Source: Pegoplata infirma (Eukaryota; Arthropoda; Insecta; Diptera; Anthomyiidae). From it: a stretch of DNA of 64,000 nt. The position numbers were made by a program, and so were the translations under genes. Positions 22,890 to 32,764 of this stretch are shown piece by piece. The stretch is taken from positions 43,072,657 through 43,136,656 of the forward strand of contig OY992539.1 of assembly GCA_963921195.1 (NCBI GenBank), written 5' to 3'. Every line of letters begins with the position of its first letter. The first letter of the stretch is position 1. A model generated the notes under the pieces. That model saw only the letters and a list, made by a program, of their open reading frames with translations. It had not been told where the DNA came from and made no database searches.

Positions 22890-22927
22890 TATAAAAGACG
22901 CGTGGTTTTAACAAACAGCTCTCATTC
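22890..22927 (+). promoter_or_regulatory. LTR promoter: TATA box and initiator
   Basis: TATAAAAG at 22890-22897 is followed about 30 bases later by TCATTC (22922-22927), an exact match to the insect initiator TCAKTY. The same pair is in the 3' LTR at 28593-28630. Confidence 0.7.
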
Positions 22928-22977
22928 TTTTATCAGCGATTCGGTGTGTAAGTAATAAAATTATTATAAGGTAGACA

Positions 22978-23497
22978 CTTCATTTGGTGGTTAGCGAACA
23001 CCTTATGAAGTTAGAATTATTATAAGCAGTAGTACACTTTCACTGGTGGTTATCGAGCACCAGGGAAAGACGTAGGAACACAAGTAAGATTAAGTATATG
23101 CTTCGACTGGTGGTTATCGAGCACCAGGCCGAAGCTAGGGTAATGGTAGGATAATCCTCCGACGGTGGTTAGCGAGCACCCGAGGACACTAGTGGGTTGT
23201 CAGTAGTGAGTAGCGGACTTCAACCGGTGGTTACCGAGCACTGGATGAAGTTAGTCATAAGTTTTAGATTTAACGAGCATTCCCGAAGGTGGTTAGCGAG
23301 CACCGGAGGGAATTAGATTAAGTCGTAGTATAGCAACTATTCCGCCCGGTGGTTACCGAGCACCGGATGGAATAATCTTACCTTCTCAGGAGTTAAGTAT
23401 TCACTTCGGCTGGTGGTTACCGAGCACCAGGCGAAGATTAGAAAGTAGACGAACCGAGGAACACTTCACCGGGCGGTTAGCGAGCACCCGTGGAAGT
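22978..23497 (+). repeat. Array of nine stem-loops with conserved loop GTTANCGAG
   Basis: Nine units start at 22978, 23037, 23100, 23155, 23218, 23280, 23339, 23404 and 23463, a spacing of 55-65 bases. Each is a hairpin of about 33 bases: a variable left arm ending GGTG, a 9-base loop GTTA-N-CGAG (N is G, T or C), then CACC and a right arm complementary to the left. Arms differ between units (e.g. CTTCGGCT/AGGCGAAG, TTCCCGAA/GGAGGGAA, CTTTCACT/AGGGAAAG) yet still pair. If transcription starts at the predicted initiator the array lies in the RNA leader, and a second copy in the 3' R region. Function unknown. Confidence 0.88.
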
Positions 23498-23703
23498 CAG
23501 ATTCCGAGGAACGTGTGGTGAAAGGTAGAGTAGAATTCGTTCTTTTCAGCTTATAGGTTCGGCGGATAATTAAACGAACAATTACCGAAGGTGTTCCGAG
23601 CGTCAGGACAAACGAGTTTCACCAGGTCTAACATCCGAGACAAAATTGTGGCGTAAGAGTGTGCGGTAAACGTCGGCCAGTGATCACGGGTCGGATGTAC
23701 GAG

Positions 23704-23814
23704 GGTTCACGAGTGGTTACCGAACACGAGTGGACCACTGGACAGACGATTCGTGAAGGCAACTGGGTTGGAGACTGCTAGTGGTTTCCTAGCACGAACA
23801 GTGGACAACCCAGT
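23704..23814 (+). repeat. Two further stem-loops of the same type
   Basis: Unit ten (23704-23736) has loop GTTACCGAA between GAGTG and CACGAG. Unit eleven (23774-23802) has the diverged loop GTTTCCTAG between TAGTG and CACGA, and sits inside a longer stem made by ACTGGGTTG (23762-23770) and CAACCCAGT (23806-23814). One of the two LTR differences (23795) is in the right arm of unit eleven and changes a G-C pair to G-U, so the pairing is kept. Confidence 0.75.
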
Positions 23815-24025
23815 ATAAAATCCGAAGCACGAGCGAGGGGACCCGACCAAGTCCGAGGGGAAACGAGGGACACGAGTGCTATCCCAAAGGGGAAACTTTC
23901 TCAGGAAAATACCCGGAGCAAGAAAACGGTCACCGGAGCCAAACACGAAGATTGCCGAAGTGGAGCCGAAGAGGAACGATCAATTAATATTATATTTTTG
24001 AATGAAATTCTATATTAATGTTTTA

Positions 24026-24031
24026 AATAAA
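24026..24031 (+). terminator. Poly(A) signal of the LTR
   Basis: AATAAA (within TTTTAAATAAAACC) about 110 bases before the LTR end. The equivalent in the 3' LTR is 29729-29734 and would define the end of the element RNA. Confidence 0.65.
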
Positions 24032-24140
24032 ACCGAGATTGTGAAGTATTGAAACAAAAAATGCACGTGTTCATTATTTCTTGTAGCGAAACCTGGACAA
24101 AGGCTGAGTATTTACCCTAGCGAAAACAAGTCGTTACAAG

Positions 24141-24156
24141 TGGCGCCCGAGCAGGC
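24141..24156 (+). other. Primer-binding site (tRNA-Lys type)
   Basis: TGGCGCCCGAGCAGG begins two bases after the 5' LTR. TGG pairs with the tRNA CCA end, and TGGCGCCCGA matches the start of sites primed by lysine tRNA. The match weakens after ten bases, so the exact isoacceptor is uncertain. Confidence 0.75.
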
Positions 24157-24198
24157 TATTTAAACAAGAAAGTAAAACACGAAGAATACACGAGCAAC

Positions 24199-27100
24199 AT
24201 GGAGAATACAAAGGAGTTTTATGATGAAGTAGCAGCATTTGCAACAAAATTTGGTGTCGATGCGGAGGAAAATGTAGAGGAACTACGAAAACGTTTGGAG
24301 GACTTTATCAAAAATGTTAGTCATGAAACCAGTACAAGTGAATACGCAAGCAGTTTATACGCCATAGAACGAGTAAGAAAATGGTCTCTTAAGTATGACG
24401 GAAGCATGAATCCGTTAGATTTTCTGGAACGGGTACGGGAACTGGCAGGAGCCTATAAAATTCCACTGGACCAAGTACATAAGACAATGCCGGAACTGCT
24501 GAAGGACGTGGCACTATTATGGTTTAGAAATAATAATGATAATTGGGGCGACTGGAATGAGTTTCAACAGGACTTTCTCGAATACTTTTTACCAACGGGA
24601 TATTTCAAGACACTGGAGGATAGGATCAGGGGCAGGAAGCAACAGGCAGGTGAATTATTTAAGGTTTACATGGTTAGTTTACAGGATTTGATGAGGCAGG
24701 CAGGATACAGCGAGGCACAAAAATTGGAACGGATTTATGAGAATTTGAACCCTAGTTATAAATTATATATAAAACGTAGAGAGTTCAGGAACAAGCAGGA
24801 GCTACTCAGATTGGCAGGGGATTTTGAGCTTTTGATGAGGGAGGCTTTAGGTTTTCAACAAACGCCACCTACTCCGACGATGGATACGCAAACACAACTC
24901 CAACCAATGAAGCTGGATAACCAACATAAGATGGTCGTTATGGCAGGAGCAGTGTGTGATAATAATCGATGTTATGGAAAGCAAGTGATCGATGTGATTA
25001 ATCCAAGAGCGGCATGCAGGCGATGTGGACAGGAGGGCCATGGCTATCGGTTTTGTCAAAATGAATCCAAACTATTTTGCTGGGAGTGTGGTAAGCCGAG
25101 TGTTCGTACGAGGGAGTGTTGCAATAAGAGAAGGAGAAAATGGTCGGTGAGTGATGGTGTATTTCAGGGTAAAATACCTATATCGGAGGCAGCAGGTACA
25201 TCTACAAAATCTATGAACGCAATCTACATGAGACAAGGTCATATATTTGCGAAAGTGACATTGGGAAGTCAAATGGCAGAGGCGCTAGTAGATACCGGGG
25301 CGTCCAACAGTTTTATATGTACCCAGTTGGCAGACAAGATGATAGGAGTAGAACGAGTGAAGGTTGATGTAGGTATAACTCTGGCTGACGGTAAAAAAGC
25401 GGCGGTGAACGAGGCAGTGGTGATGGAAGTAGCGGTAGGCGATAGGAGCTTTAGAATGTCGTTGTTAATTCTTCCTGAGGTAATGGATGGGTTAATACTG
25501 GGGATGGATTTCTTAACCAAGGTAAATGCTACGTTAAGCTGTGGCGGTGTAACACTTCAATTAAAGGAGGAGGTAGGAGGAGTAAGAAGTCCGAAGACTC
25601 GATGCACGGGTGTAGAAACTATAGGCAACGAGGAGGAAGTGCGTATAAAGCGGTTCTTAGAAGGTGAATTACGAGGTTTTGAAACTTTGACTGGACTTTC
25701 TAATATTACAGAACATCGAATTGTAATGAAGGATGAAACTCCGTTTAAGCAAAGGTATATGCAGACGAACCCGGCAAAGCAAAAGATAATAAGTGATCTG
25801 GTGGATGAGTTGATAGAGAATGGATGTATTGAACCTTCATATAGTCCATACAGTTCACCGATTGTGTTGGCACCTAAAAAGAATGGTAAGTGGAGGCTTT
25901 GCTGTGACTTTCGGCAATTAAACAGCAGGTCAGTAACAGATGCATACCCTTTACCACGTATCAATTCCATTCTGGAGAGGCTGCGAGATGCGAAATATTT
26001 TAGCACACTGGATCTTAAAAATGGTTACTGGCAGATACCCATGGAGAAGGAAAGTAGGGTAGTAACAGCATTTACAGTACCAGGTCGAGGGTTGTTCCAG
26101 TGGAAGGTGATGCCTTTTGGATTACATTCGGCGCCAGCTACGTTTCAGCGCGCATTGGACCAGGTTATTGGCCCGGAGATGGAACCACATGCATTTGCTT
26201 ACCTGGACGACATTATTGTGATTGGGAAAACATTGGATGAGCATATGGTGAATTTGCGAGAGGTGTTTAGGCGACTAAAGATGGCGAATCTAAGAATAAA
26301 TCCAGAAAAGTGCTCGTTTATGAAGAAGGAAATAAAATACCTTGGCCATGTTGTGGGGGAGGATGGGATAAAAACCGACCCAGACAAGATAGCGGCGATC
26401 AAAGAAATGCTACCCCCAAAAGATGTTAAAGGAGTGAGACGGGTATTGGGCGTTGCCTCATGGTATCGAAGGTTTGTGCCTGATTTTTCCGATTTAGTGT
26501 CCCCAATTACAAGTTTATTAAAAAAGGGTACAAGATGGAAGTGGGGTAAGGAGCAACAGGAGGCTTTTGAAAAACTGAAGGAGCGATTGACAGGTGCACC
26601 AGTGTTGGCTTGTCCAAATTTCGACAAACAGTTTATTCTCCAGACTGATGCAAGTGACTTTGGCTTGGGTGCGGTGCTCACGCAAAACATCAACGACGAG
26701 GAACGGGTCATCGCATACGCGAGTCGTCGGCTAAATAAAGCAGAGTGCAATTATTCCGCAACGGAAAAGGAGTGCTTGGCGATTGTGTGGGGTATTCGAA
26801 AAATGCGTCAATATTTGGAGGGTTATCGGTTTAAGGTAATAACTGATCATCTCTCTCTCAAATGGTTAAATAGCATTGAGAGTCCTTCTGGAAGAATTGC
26901 GAGGTGGGCGTTAGAACTACAGCAGTACACGTTTGATGTGGAGTATCGCAAAGGAAAAAGTAATGTGGTGGCCGACGCGTTATCACGAGAACCCCTTAAC
27001 ATATTGTGTGCTATGGCTGATGAGTCGGTCAAAGATAAGTGTGCCTGGTTGGAGAAAAAGATGAAGGAGGTACGAGAAGACCCGGAAAAGTATGCTGATT

Positions 27101-28266
27101 TTGTTATTGAAAACGACCAATTGTATAGACATATTCCGAGTCGTGATGAAGTCGATGGTGGAGTTCAATGGAAGCTATGTGTCCCCAAGTACATGCGCGA
27201 GAGGGTTTTGAAGGAGAATCATGACGATGAAACAGCGGGTCATCTTGGTAGTAGAAAGACTATTGCTCGAGTTGCAAGGCGTTACTATTGGCCAGGTTTA
27301 TTCCGCGACGTAACCAGCTACGTACGGAAATGTGAATCTTGTCAACGGTATAAGGCAAGTCAACAGAAGCCAGCGGGAATGATGTTAACGCAAGTACCAG
27401 AGGAACCATGGGCGGTCGTATGTTCCGATTTTGTCGGACCACTACCACGATCGAAGCACGGGAACTCAATGCTGTTGGTTTTCTTTGACAAATTTTCAAA
27501 GTGGACGGAGCTAGTTCCAATGAGGAAGGCTAAGAGCGAGGGTGTTATGAAGGCGTTACGGGAAAGGATTGTGAGCCGGTTCGGAGTTCCAAAAGTATTG
27601 GTGACAGATAATGGAACACAGTTCACTAGTCGTACATTCAAAACGTTTTTGGAGAAGTTGGGTGTACGCCATCAGTTAACGGCACCATATACACCACAGG
27701 AAAACCCTACTGAGCGTGCCAACAGGACGGTGAAAACAATGATAGCACAATTTGCAGGCGAAAATCAGCGAACGTGGGACGAACATCTACCAGAGATTAT
27801 GTTGGCGGTAAATTCTAGTGTTTCGGATTCTACGGGATACAGTCCCAGTTTTGTGGTACAGGGAAGGGAGCCAAGACTTCCAAAGGCGCTGTACGATGAA
27901 GTCACTGTTGGTACAGGAGGCGATGTTCAGGAGCCAGAAGAAAGGGCAGAAATGATACAGGAGATTTTTAAACTGGTAAGACGTAACTTGGAGGTCGCAT
28001 CACAAGATCAGAGGCGGCATTACAATCTGAGGAGAAGGGAATGGAAACCAAGGAAAGGAGACTTAGTGCTGGTAAAACAACATCATCTTTCTAGTGCAGT
28101 CGACGGGTTTGCTGCGAAACTGGCTCCGAAATATGATGGGCCTTATAAAGTTAAAAGTTTTATATCACCGGTAATTGTGGTGCTGGAGGGTGACGGTAGA
28201 CGTAAAAGAAATGCGCACATTGGCGAACTAAAGGCGTTTAATGTTGAAGAGTGTAGCCAGGAGTAA
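24199..28266 (+). CDS. gag-pol: Gag-Pol polyprotein of Ty3/Gypsy retrotransposon
   Basis: One uninterrupted 1355-aa ORF makes the structural protein and all enzymes. Gag occupies about 1-300. A CCHC zinc knuckle begins at C273 (CRRCGQEGHGYRFC); a second one from C294 (CWECGKPSVRTREC) has Val where His is expected. Protease: active-site D365 in VDTGAS, then ILGMDF. Reverse transcriptase: about 500-700, with RLCCDFRQLN, YWQIPM, MPFGLHSAPATFQ and YLDD at 668-671. RNase H: LQTDASDFGLGAVL, TEKECLAIVW, ITDHLSLKWL and ADALSR. Integrase: zinc-binding H1008..H..C..C (HDDETAGHLG, CESCQRYK), then D1077, D1137 and E1172 as catalytic triad (spacing 34 between the last two), and a GPY/F-like module near the C terminus (DGPYKVKSF). 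No chromodomain or env. Gag and Pol fused in one frame means that no frameshift is needed. The ATG is 43 bases after the primer site. Confidence 0.95.
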   Translation: MENTKEFYDEVAAFATKFGVDAEENVEELRKRLEDFIKNVSHETSTSEYASSLYAIERVRKWSLKYDGSMNPLDFLERVRELAGAYKIPLDQVHKTMPELLKDVALLWFRNNNDNWGDWNEFQQDFLEYFLPTGYFKTLEDRIRGRKQQAGELFKVYMVSLQDLMRQAGYSEAQKLERIYENLNPSYKLYIKRREFRNKQELLRLAGDFELLMREALGFQQTPPTPTMDTQTQLQPMKLDNQHKMVVMAGAVCDNNRCYGKQVIDVINPRAACRRCGQEGHGYRFCQNESKLFCWECGKPSVRTRECCNKRRRKWSVSDGVFQGKIPISEAAGTSTKSMNAIYMRQGHIFAKVTLGSQMAEALVDTGASNSFICTQLADKMIGVERVKVDVGITLADGKKAAVNEAVVMEVAVGDRSFRMSLLILPEVMDGLILGMDFLTKVNATLSCGGVTLQLKEEVGGVRSPKTRCTGVETIGNEEEVRIKRFLEGELRGFETLTGLSNITEHRIVMKDETPFKQRYMQTNPAKQKIISDLVDELIENGCIEPSYSPYSSPIVLAPKKNGKWRLCCDFRQLNSRSVTDAYPLPRINSILERLRDAKYFSTLDLKNGYWQIPMEKESRVVTAFTVPGRGLFQWKVMPFGLHSAPATFQRALDQVIGPEMEPHAFAYLDDIIVIGKTLDEHMVNLREVFRRLKMANLRINPEKCSFMKKEIKYLGHVVGEDGIKTDPDKIAAIKEMLPPKDVKGVRRVLGVASWYRRFVPDFSDLVSPITSLLKKGTRWKWGKEQQEAFEKLKERLTGAPVLACPNFDKQFILQTDASDFGLGAVLTQNINDEERVIAYASRRLNKAECNYSATEKECLAIVWGIRKMRQYLEGYRFKVITDHLSLKWLNSIESPSGRIARWALELQQYTFDVEYRKGKSNVVADALSREPLNILCAMADESVKDKCAWLEKKMKEVREDPEKYADFVIENDQLYRHIPSRDEVDGGVQWKLCVPKYMRERVLKENHDDETAGHLGSRKTIARVARRYYWPGLFRDVTSYVRKCESCQRYKASQQKPAGMMLTQVPEEPWAVVCSDFVGPLPRSKHGNSMLLVFFDKFSKWTELVPMRKAKSEGVMKALRERIVSRFGVPKVLVTDNGTQFTSRTFKTFLEKLGVRHQLTAPYTPQENPTERANRTVKTMIAQFAGENQRTWDEHLPEIMLAVNSSVSDSTGYSPSFVVQGREPRLPKALYDEVTVGTGGDVQEPEERAEMIQEIFKLVRRNLEVASQDQRRHYNLRRREWKPRKGDLVLVKQHHLSSAVDGFAAKLAPKYDGPYKVKSFISPVIVVLEGDGRRKRNAHIGELKAFNVEECSQE

Positions 28267-28304
28267 GGAGTCGTATTTTTCTTTGGGGGGGTTAGCATGT
28301 TATT

Positions 28305-28319
28305 AAAGAAAGGGGGGAA
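28305..28319 (+). other. Polypurine tract
   Basis: AAAGAAAGGGGGGAA directly before the 3' LTR, the expected primer site for plus-strand DNA synthesis. Confidence 0.85.
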
Positions 28320-29841
28320 TGTGACGACAAGTTTGTTAACAAACTTGGGTCACAGACAGTGGCCGTATACTTATTGTACACAGTGTACAAACACAAGCAA
28401 CAGAACCCAACAGTAGAAATATTTTGTAACAAACAAGTAGCAACAACATACAGTGGGCTTTTGTTTTTTGTAATAAACAAGTAAACAAGTAGCAACAAAA
28501 TATAAGGACTTGTTTTCAATATTGACCGTTAGATAAATAAAACAACACACAGGAGTAATATTTTGTTGGTAGTTTCTATGAGCTTGGATTTGTATAAAAG
28601 ACGCGTGGTTTTAACAAACAGCTCTCATTCTTTTATCAGCGATTCGGTGTGTAAGTAATAAAATTATTATAAGGTAGACACTTCATTTGGTGGTTAGCGA
28701 ACACCTTATGAAGTTAGAATTATTATAAGCAGTAGTACACTTTCACTGGTGGTTATCGAGCACCAGGGAAAGACGTAGGAACACAAGTAAGATTAAGTAT
28801 ATGCTTCGACTGGTGGTTATCGAGCACCAGGCCGAAGCTAGGGTAATGGTAGGATAATCCTCCGACGGTGGTTAGCGAGCACCCGAGGACACTAGTGGGT
28901 TGTCAGTAGTGAGTAGCGGACTTCAACCGGTGGTTACCGAGCACTGGATGAAGTTAGTCATAAGTTTTAGATTTAACGAGCATTCCCGAAGGTGGTTAGC
29001 GAGCACCGGAGGGAATTAGATTAAGTCGTAGTATAGCAACTATTCCGCCCGGTGGTTACCGAGCACCGGATGGAATAATCTTACCTTCTCAGGAGTTAAG
29101 TATTCACTTCGGCTGGTGGTTACCGAGCACCAGGCGAAGATTAGAAAGTAGACGAACCGAGGAACACTTCACCGGGCGGTTAGCGAGCACCCGTGGAAGT
29201 CAGATTCCGAGGAACGTGTGGTGAAAGGTAGAGTAGAATTCGTTCTTTTCAGCTTATAGGTTCGGCGGATAATTAAACGAACAATTACCGAAGGTGTTCC
29301 GAGCGTCAAGACAAACGAGTTTCACCAGGTCTAACATCCGAGACAAAATTGTGGCGTAAGAGTGTGCGGTAAACGTCGGCCAGTGATCACGGGTCGGATG
29401 TACGAGGGTTCACGAGTGGTTACCGAACACGAGTGGACCACTGGACAGACGATTCGTGAAGGCAACTGGGTTGGAGACTGCTAGTGGTTTCCTAGCATGA
29501 ACAGTGGACAACCCAGTATAAAATCCGAAGCACGAGCGAGGGGACCCGACCAAGTCCGAGGGGAAACGAGGGACACGAGTGCTATCCCAAAGGGGAAACT
29601 TTCTCAGGAAAATACCCGGAGCAAGAAAACGGTCACCGGAGCCAAACACGAAGATTGCCGAAGTGGAGCCGAAGAGGAACGATCAATTAATATTATATTT
29701 TTGAATGAAATTCTATATTAATGTTTTAAATAAAACCGAGATTGTGAAGTATTGAAACAAAAAATGCACGTGTTCATTATTTCTTGTAGCGAAACCTGGA
29801 CAAAGGCTGAGTATTTACCCTAGCGAAAACAAGTCGTTACA
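28320..29841 (+). repeat. 3' LTR
   Basis: Same length and sequence as the 5' LTR apart from two visible differences. All eleven stem-loops are repeated here at +5703. Followed by AGGT, then ATGTCTG. Confidence 0.93.
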
Positions 29842-30304
29842 AGGTATGTCTGTGCTTAAAAATCTCTACGTGTGTTTCTGCTTTTTAGATTTTATATGGC
29901 ACATTTGACACATTTGTCAACATCATCAATGAAAAATTATTATGAAAAAAATTATGTTTTTGTGTGGGTATGTACATTAGTATATTTATGTATGTATGCA
30001 TATCAATGCAAACTGTCGACTGGCGTACAAAAAGTCCTATGTGCAAAACTTATAATTTTCTATAAACAACAGTCGTTTATAATATTTTTTTTTTGGAAAA
30101 TAAACATGGGACTTACAGCAAGCCATTCTATGAAATGTATTTTTATAACTTTAGCTATTTAACATAGAATTTTTTATTTATTTTCTGCATAATTTTAGTT
30201 TTTTTTATTAACAGCTGTTATTTTTCACATGTTGATTCAGGCAATCAAAGTTTTCGCTGGCTTGTGATAATTGTTTTGTGAGCAACAACGACGTATTAGT
30301 ATTC
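29842..30304. other. Right flank of the LTR element, unassigned
   Basis: Begins AGGTATGTCTG, which would be intron start if the exon at 22515-22614 is real. No gene recognised. The ORF at 29872-30162 is AT-driven with no family features. Confidence 0.4.
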
Positions 30305-31655
30305 GATTTTTTTAATAGAAAAATTGTTAGATTTTTTTAATAGAAAAATTGCTAGATTTTTCTTATAGAAAAATTCTGAGATTTTTCTTATAGAAAAATT
30401 CTGAGATTTTTCTTTTAGAAACATTCTGAAATTTTTTCTTAAGAAAAATGCTGAATTTTTTTTATAGAAAAATTGTCAGATTTTTCTTATAGAAAAATTT
30501 TTTAGATTTTTGTTACAGAAAATTATATATTTTTCTTATAGAAAAACTGTTAGATTTTTCTTATAGAAAAATTGATAGATTTTTTTAATAGAAATAGAAA
30601 AATTGTTAAATTTTTCTTATAGAATAATTGTTAAATTTTTCTTATAGAAAAATTGTTAGATTTTTCTTATAGGAAAATTGTTAAATTTTTCTTATAGGTT
30701 GTAAAATTTTTCTTTTAGAAAAATTGTTAAATTGTTCTTATAGAAAAATTGTTAAATTTTTCTTCTAGAAAAATTGTTAAATTTTTCTTATAGAAAAATT
30801 GTTAAATTTTTCTTATAGAAAAATTGTTAAATTTTTCTTATAGAAAAATTGTTAAATTTTTCTTATAGAAAAATTGTTAAATTTTTCTTATAGAAAAATT
30901 GTTAAATTTTTCTTATAGAAAAATTGTTAGATCTTTCTTATAGAAAAATTGTTAAATTTTTGTTATAGAAAAATTGTTAAATTTTTCTTATAGAAAAATT
31001 GTTTAATTTTTCTTATTGTTAAATTGTTAAATTTTTCTTATAGAAAAATTGTTAAATTTTTCTTATAGAAAAATTGTTAAATTTTTCTTATAGAAAAATT
31101 GTTAAATTTTTCTTATAGAAAAACTGTTAAATTTTTCTTATAGAAAAATTGTTAAATTTTTCTTATAGAAAAATTGTTAAATTTTTCTTATAGAAAAATT
31201 GTTAAATTTTTCTTATAGAAAAATTGTTAAATTTTTCTTATAGAAAAATTGTTAAATTTTTCTTATAGAAAAATTGTTAAATTTTTATAATAGAAAAATT
31301 GTTACATTTTTCTTAAAGAAAAATAGTAAAATTTTTCTTATAGAAAAATTGTTAAATTTTTTTATAGAAAAATTGTTAAATTTTTCTTATAGAAAAATTT
31401 TTAAATTTTTCTTATAGAAAAATTGTTAAATTTTTCTTATAGAAAAATTGTTAAATTTTTCTTATAGAAAAATTGTTAAATTTTTCTTATACAAAAATAG
31501 TTAAATTTTTCTTATACAAAAATAGTTAAATTTTTCTTAAATTGTTAAATTTTTTTTATAGAAAAATTGTTAAATTTTTCTTATAGAAAAATTGATAAAT
31601 TTTTCTTATAGAAAAATTGATAGATTTTTCTCATAGAAAAATTGTTAGATTTTTT
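30305..31655. repeat. 25-bp minisatellite
   Basis: About 54 units of TTGTTAAATTTTTCTTATAG plus AAAAA. Central units (30720-31480) are nearly identical; outer units are diverged (TTGTTAGATTTTT, TTCTGAGATTTTT). The unit is partly self-complementary (AAAAATT/AATTTTT). Confidence 0.93.
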
Positions 31656-32764
31656 TATAGCACTTTAAAATTAATGCTGTTGTTTGTAAAAACAAATGAA
31701 AAATGGGTCAAATGGTTTTTAATTGTTTTTTCATTTGTTTTAAAAGCTTATTAAATAATTTTACCTATAAATTATTTTGAACCGTCTGCAACTCCTTAAA
31801 TTTAATTTCAGAAATACTTATTAATTCCCTATAAATGGAATTCCTGCGATTCCAGGGTTCAAAATAACACACAGAAAGTTTAATAAGTTTTTAAAAACCA
31901 TCAACCAACCCAACCCAACAATCTGCAACCACTGATGGTACTTAAAAAAAAGTTTCTTTTTTAGTTGGCGTTGAATAACACAATTTAGAGATGCCGGGTA
32001 AATTTTTCCGTTGTTCCCAAAAACAATATGAAAATCCCAGGAAAAGCTCATATCTTAAAAAAATAAGATTTTTAATAAAATTCCCCTTTCTTTTTTTTAT
32101 AAAGCAATACAAAAATCCCCAAAATTCCCCATATACATATCTAATATGTATATGAGAAATTTTGGGGATTTTCGTGAACCCTCAAAAAAATTTTATCCAA
32201 AATTATATTTCCGAAAAATTTTCTAAAAAACTTAAAAAAAAATTACACATCTCAGTAAAATCATAAAAACCCCGGCTATAAAATCCCTTACTTGGAAATA
32301 ATTTCTTAAATCCGGCTACCCTCACACAATCTCTAGCAAAAGAAGAAAAAAACTGAAGAGGAAGACGACATACACAGAATATTAATAATAAAATAATGTT
32401 TTAAGACTATAAAACTGAACTGAAAATCACTTATAATTGCAGGAAAAAAGTTTAAGAACAAAATACAAAAAAGAAAAAAAAAACAACAACATGAACGAAT
32501 GCATAAAAGTAGAAAATAACGAAGAAAATTTAATCAACAATTTTTTAAGTCATACATATTAAGTACAAGTACTATAAAGGAAAAACTGGGAGATCCTTGT
32601 TGAATTTGTATGAGTCAAACGATTTTTTTTTGTTAAGATTATCATTGTCTAAGTATTGGTGGAACTCTACAGGAAAATTTTTCTATTATAATTCTAATGG
32701 AACGCATGTGAGTGTGTGGGTGTTATGCGTAACTTTGAATAAAACTTATAAGACTGAGGTTCTC
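31656..32764. other. AT-rich unassigned DNA
   Basis: No gene recognised. Near 32090-32180 a short inverted pair of CCCCAAAATTCCCCATATAC and its rough complement forms a hairpin. The ORF at 31821-32051 (minus) has no recognisable features. Confidence 0.4.

Larger units (their letters stand above)
22617..24138 (+). repeat. 5' LTR
   Basis: Starts TGTGACGACAAG and ends GTCGTTACA, so the ends form a short imperfect inverted repeat (TGTGACGAC / GTCGTTACA). It contains a TATA box, a likely initiator, a long hairpin-rich region and AATAAA. Inferred layout: U3 about 22617-22923, R about 22924-24050, U5 to 24138. At over 1 kb the inferred R is unusually long. Confidence 0.93.
22617..29841 (+). mobile_element. 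Complete Ty3/Gypsy LTR retrotransposon
   Basis: Structure: 5' LTR 22617-24138, primer site from 24141, Gag-Pol ORF 24199-28266, polypurine tract 28305-28319, 3' LTR 28320-29841. The two LTRs have equal length (1522) and differ at two positions seen by eye (23606 G versus 29309 A; 23795 C versus 29498 T), so insertion is recent. No env-like ORF: only 53 bases separate the ORF stop and the 3' LTR. With intact signals, ORF and target duplication it is the only apparently competent element here. Confidence 0.95.

Noticed and set aside
29497..29721. 74-aa ORF in the 3' LTR
   Set aside because: Its ATG is created by the single LTR difference at 29498 and is absent from the 5' LTR; not a conserved gene.
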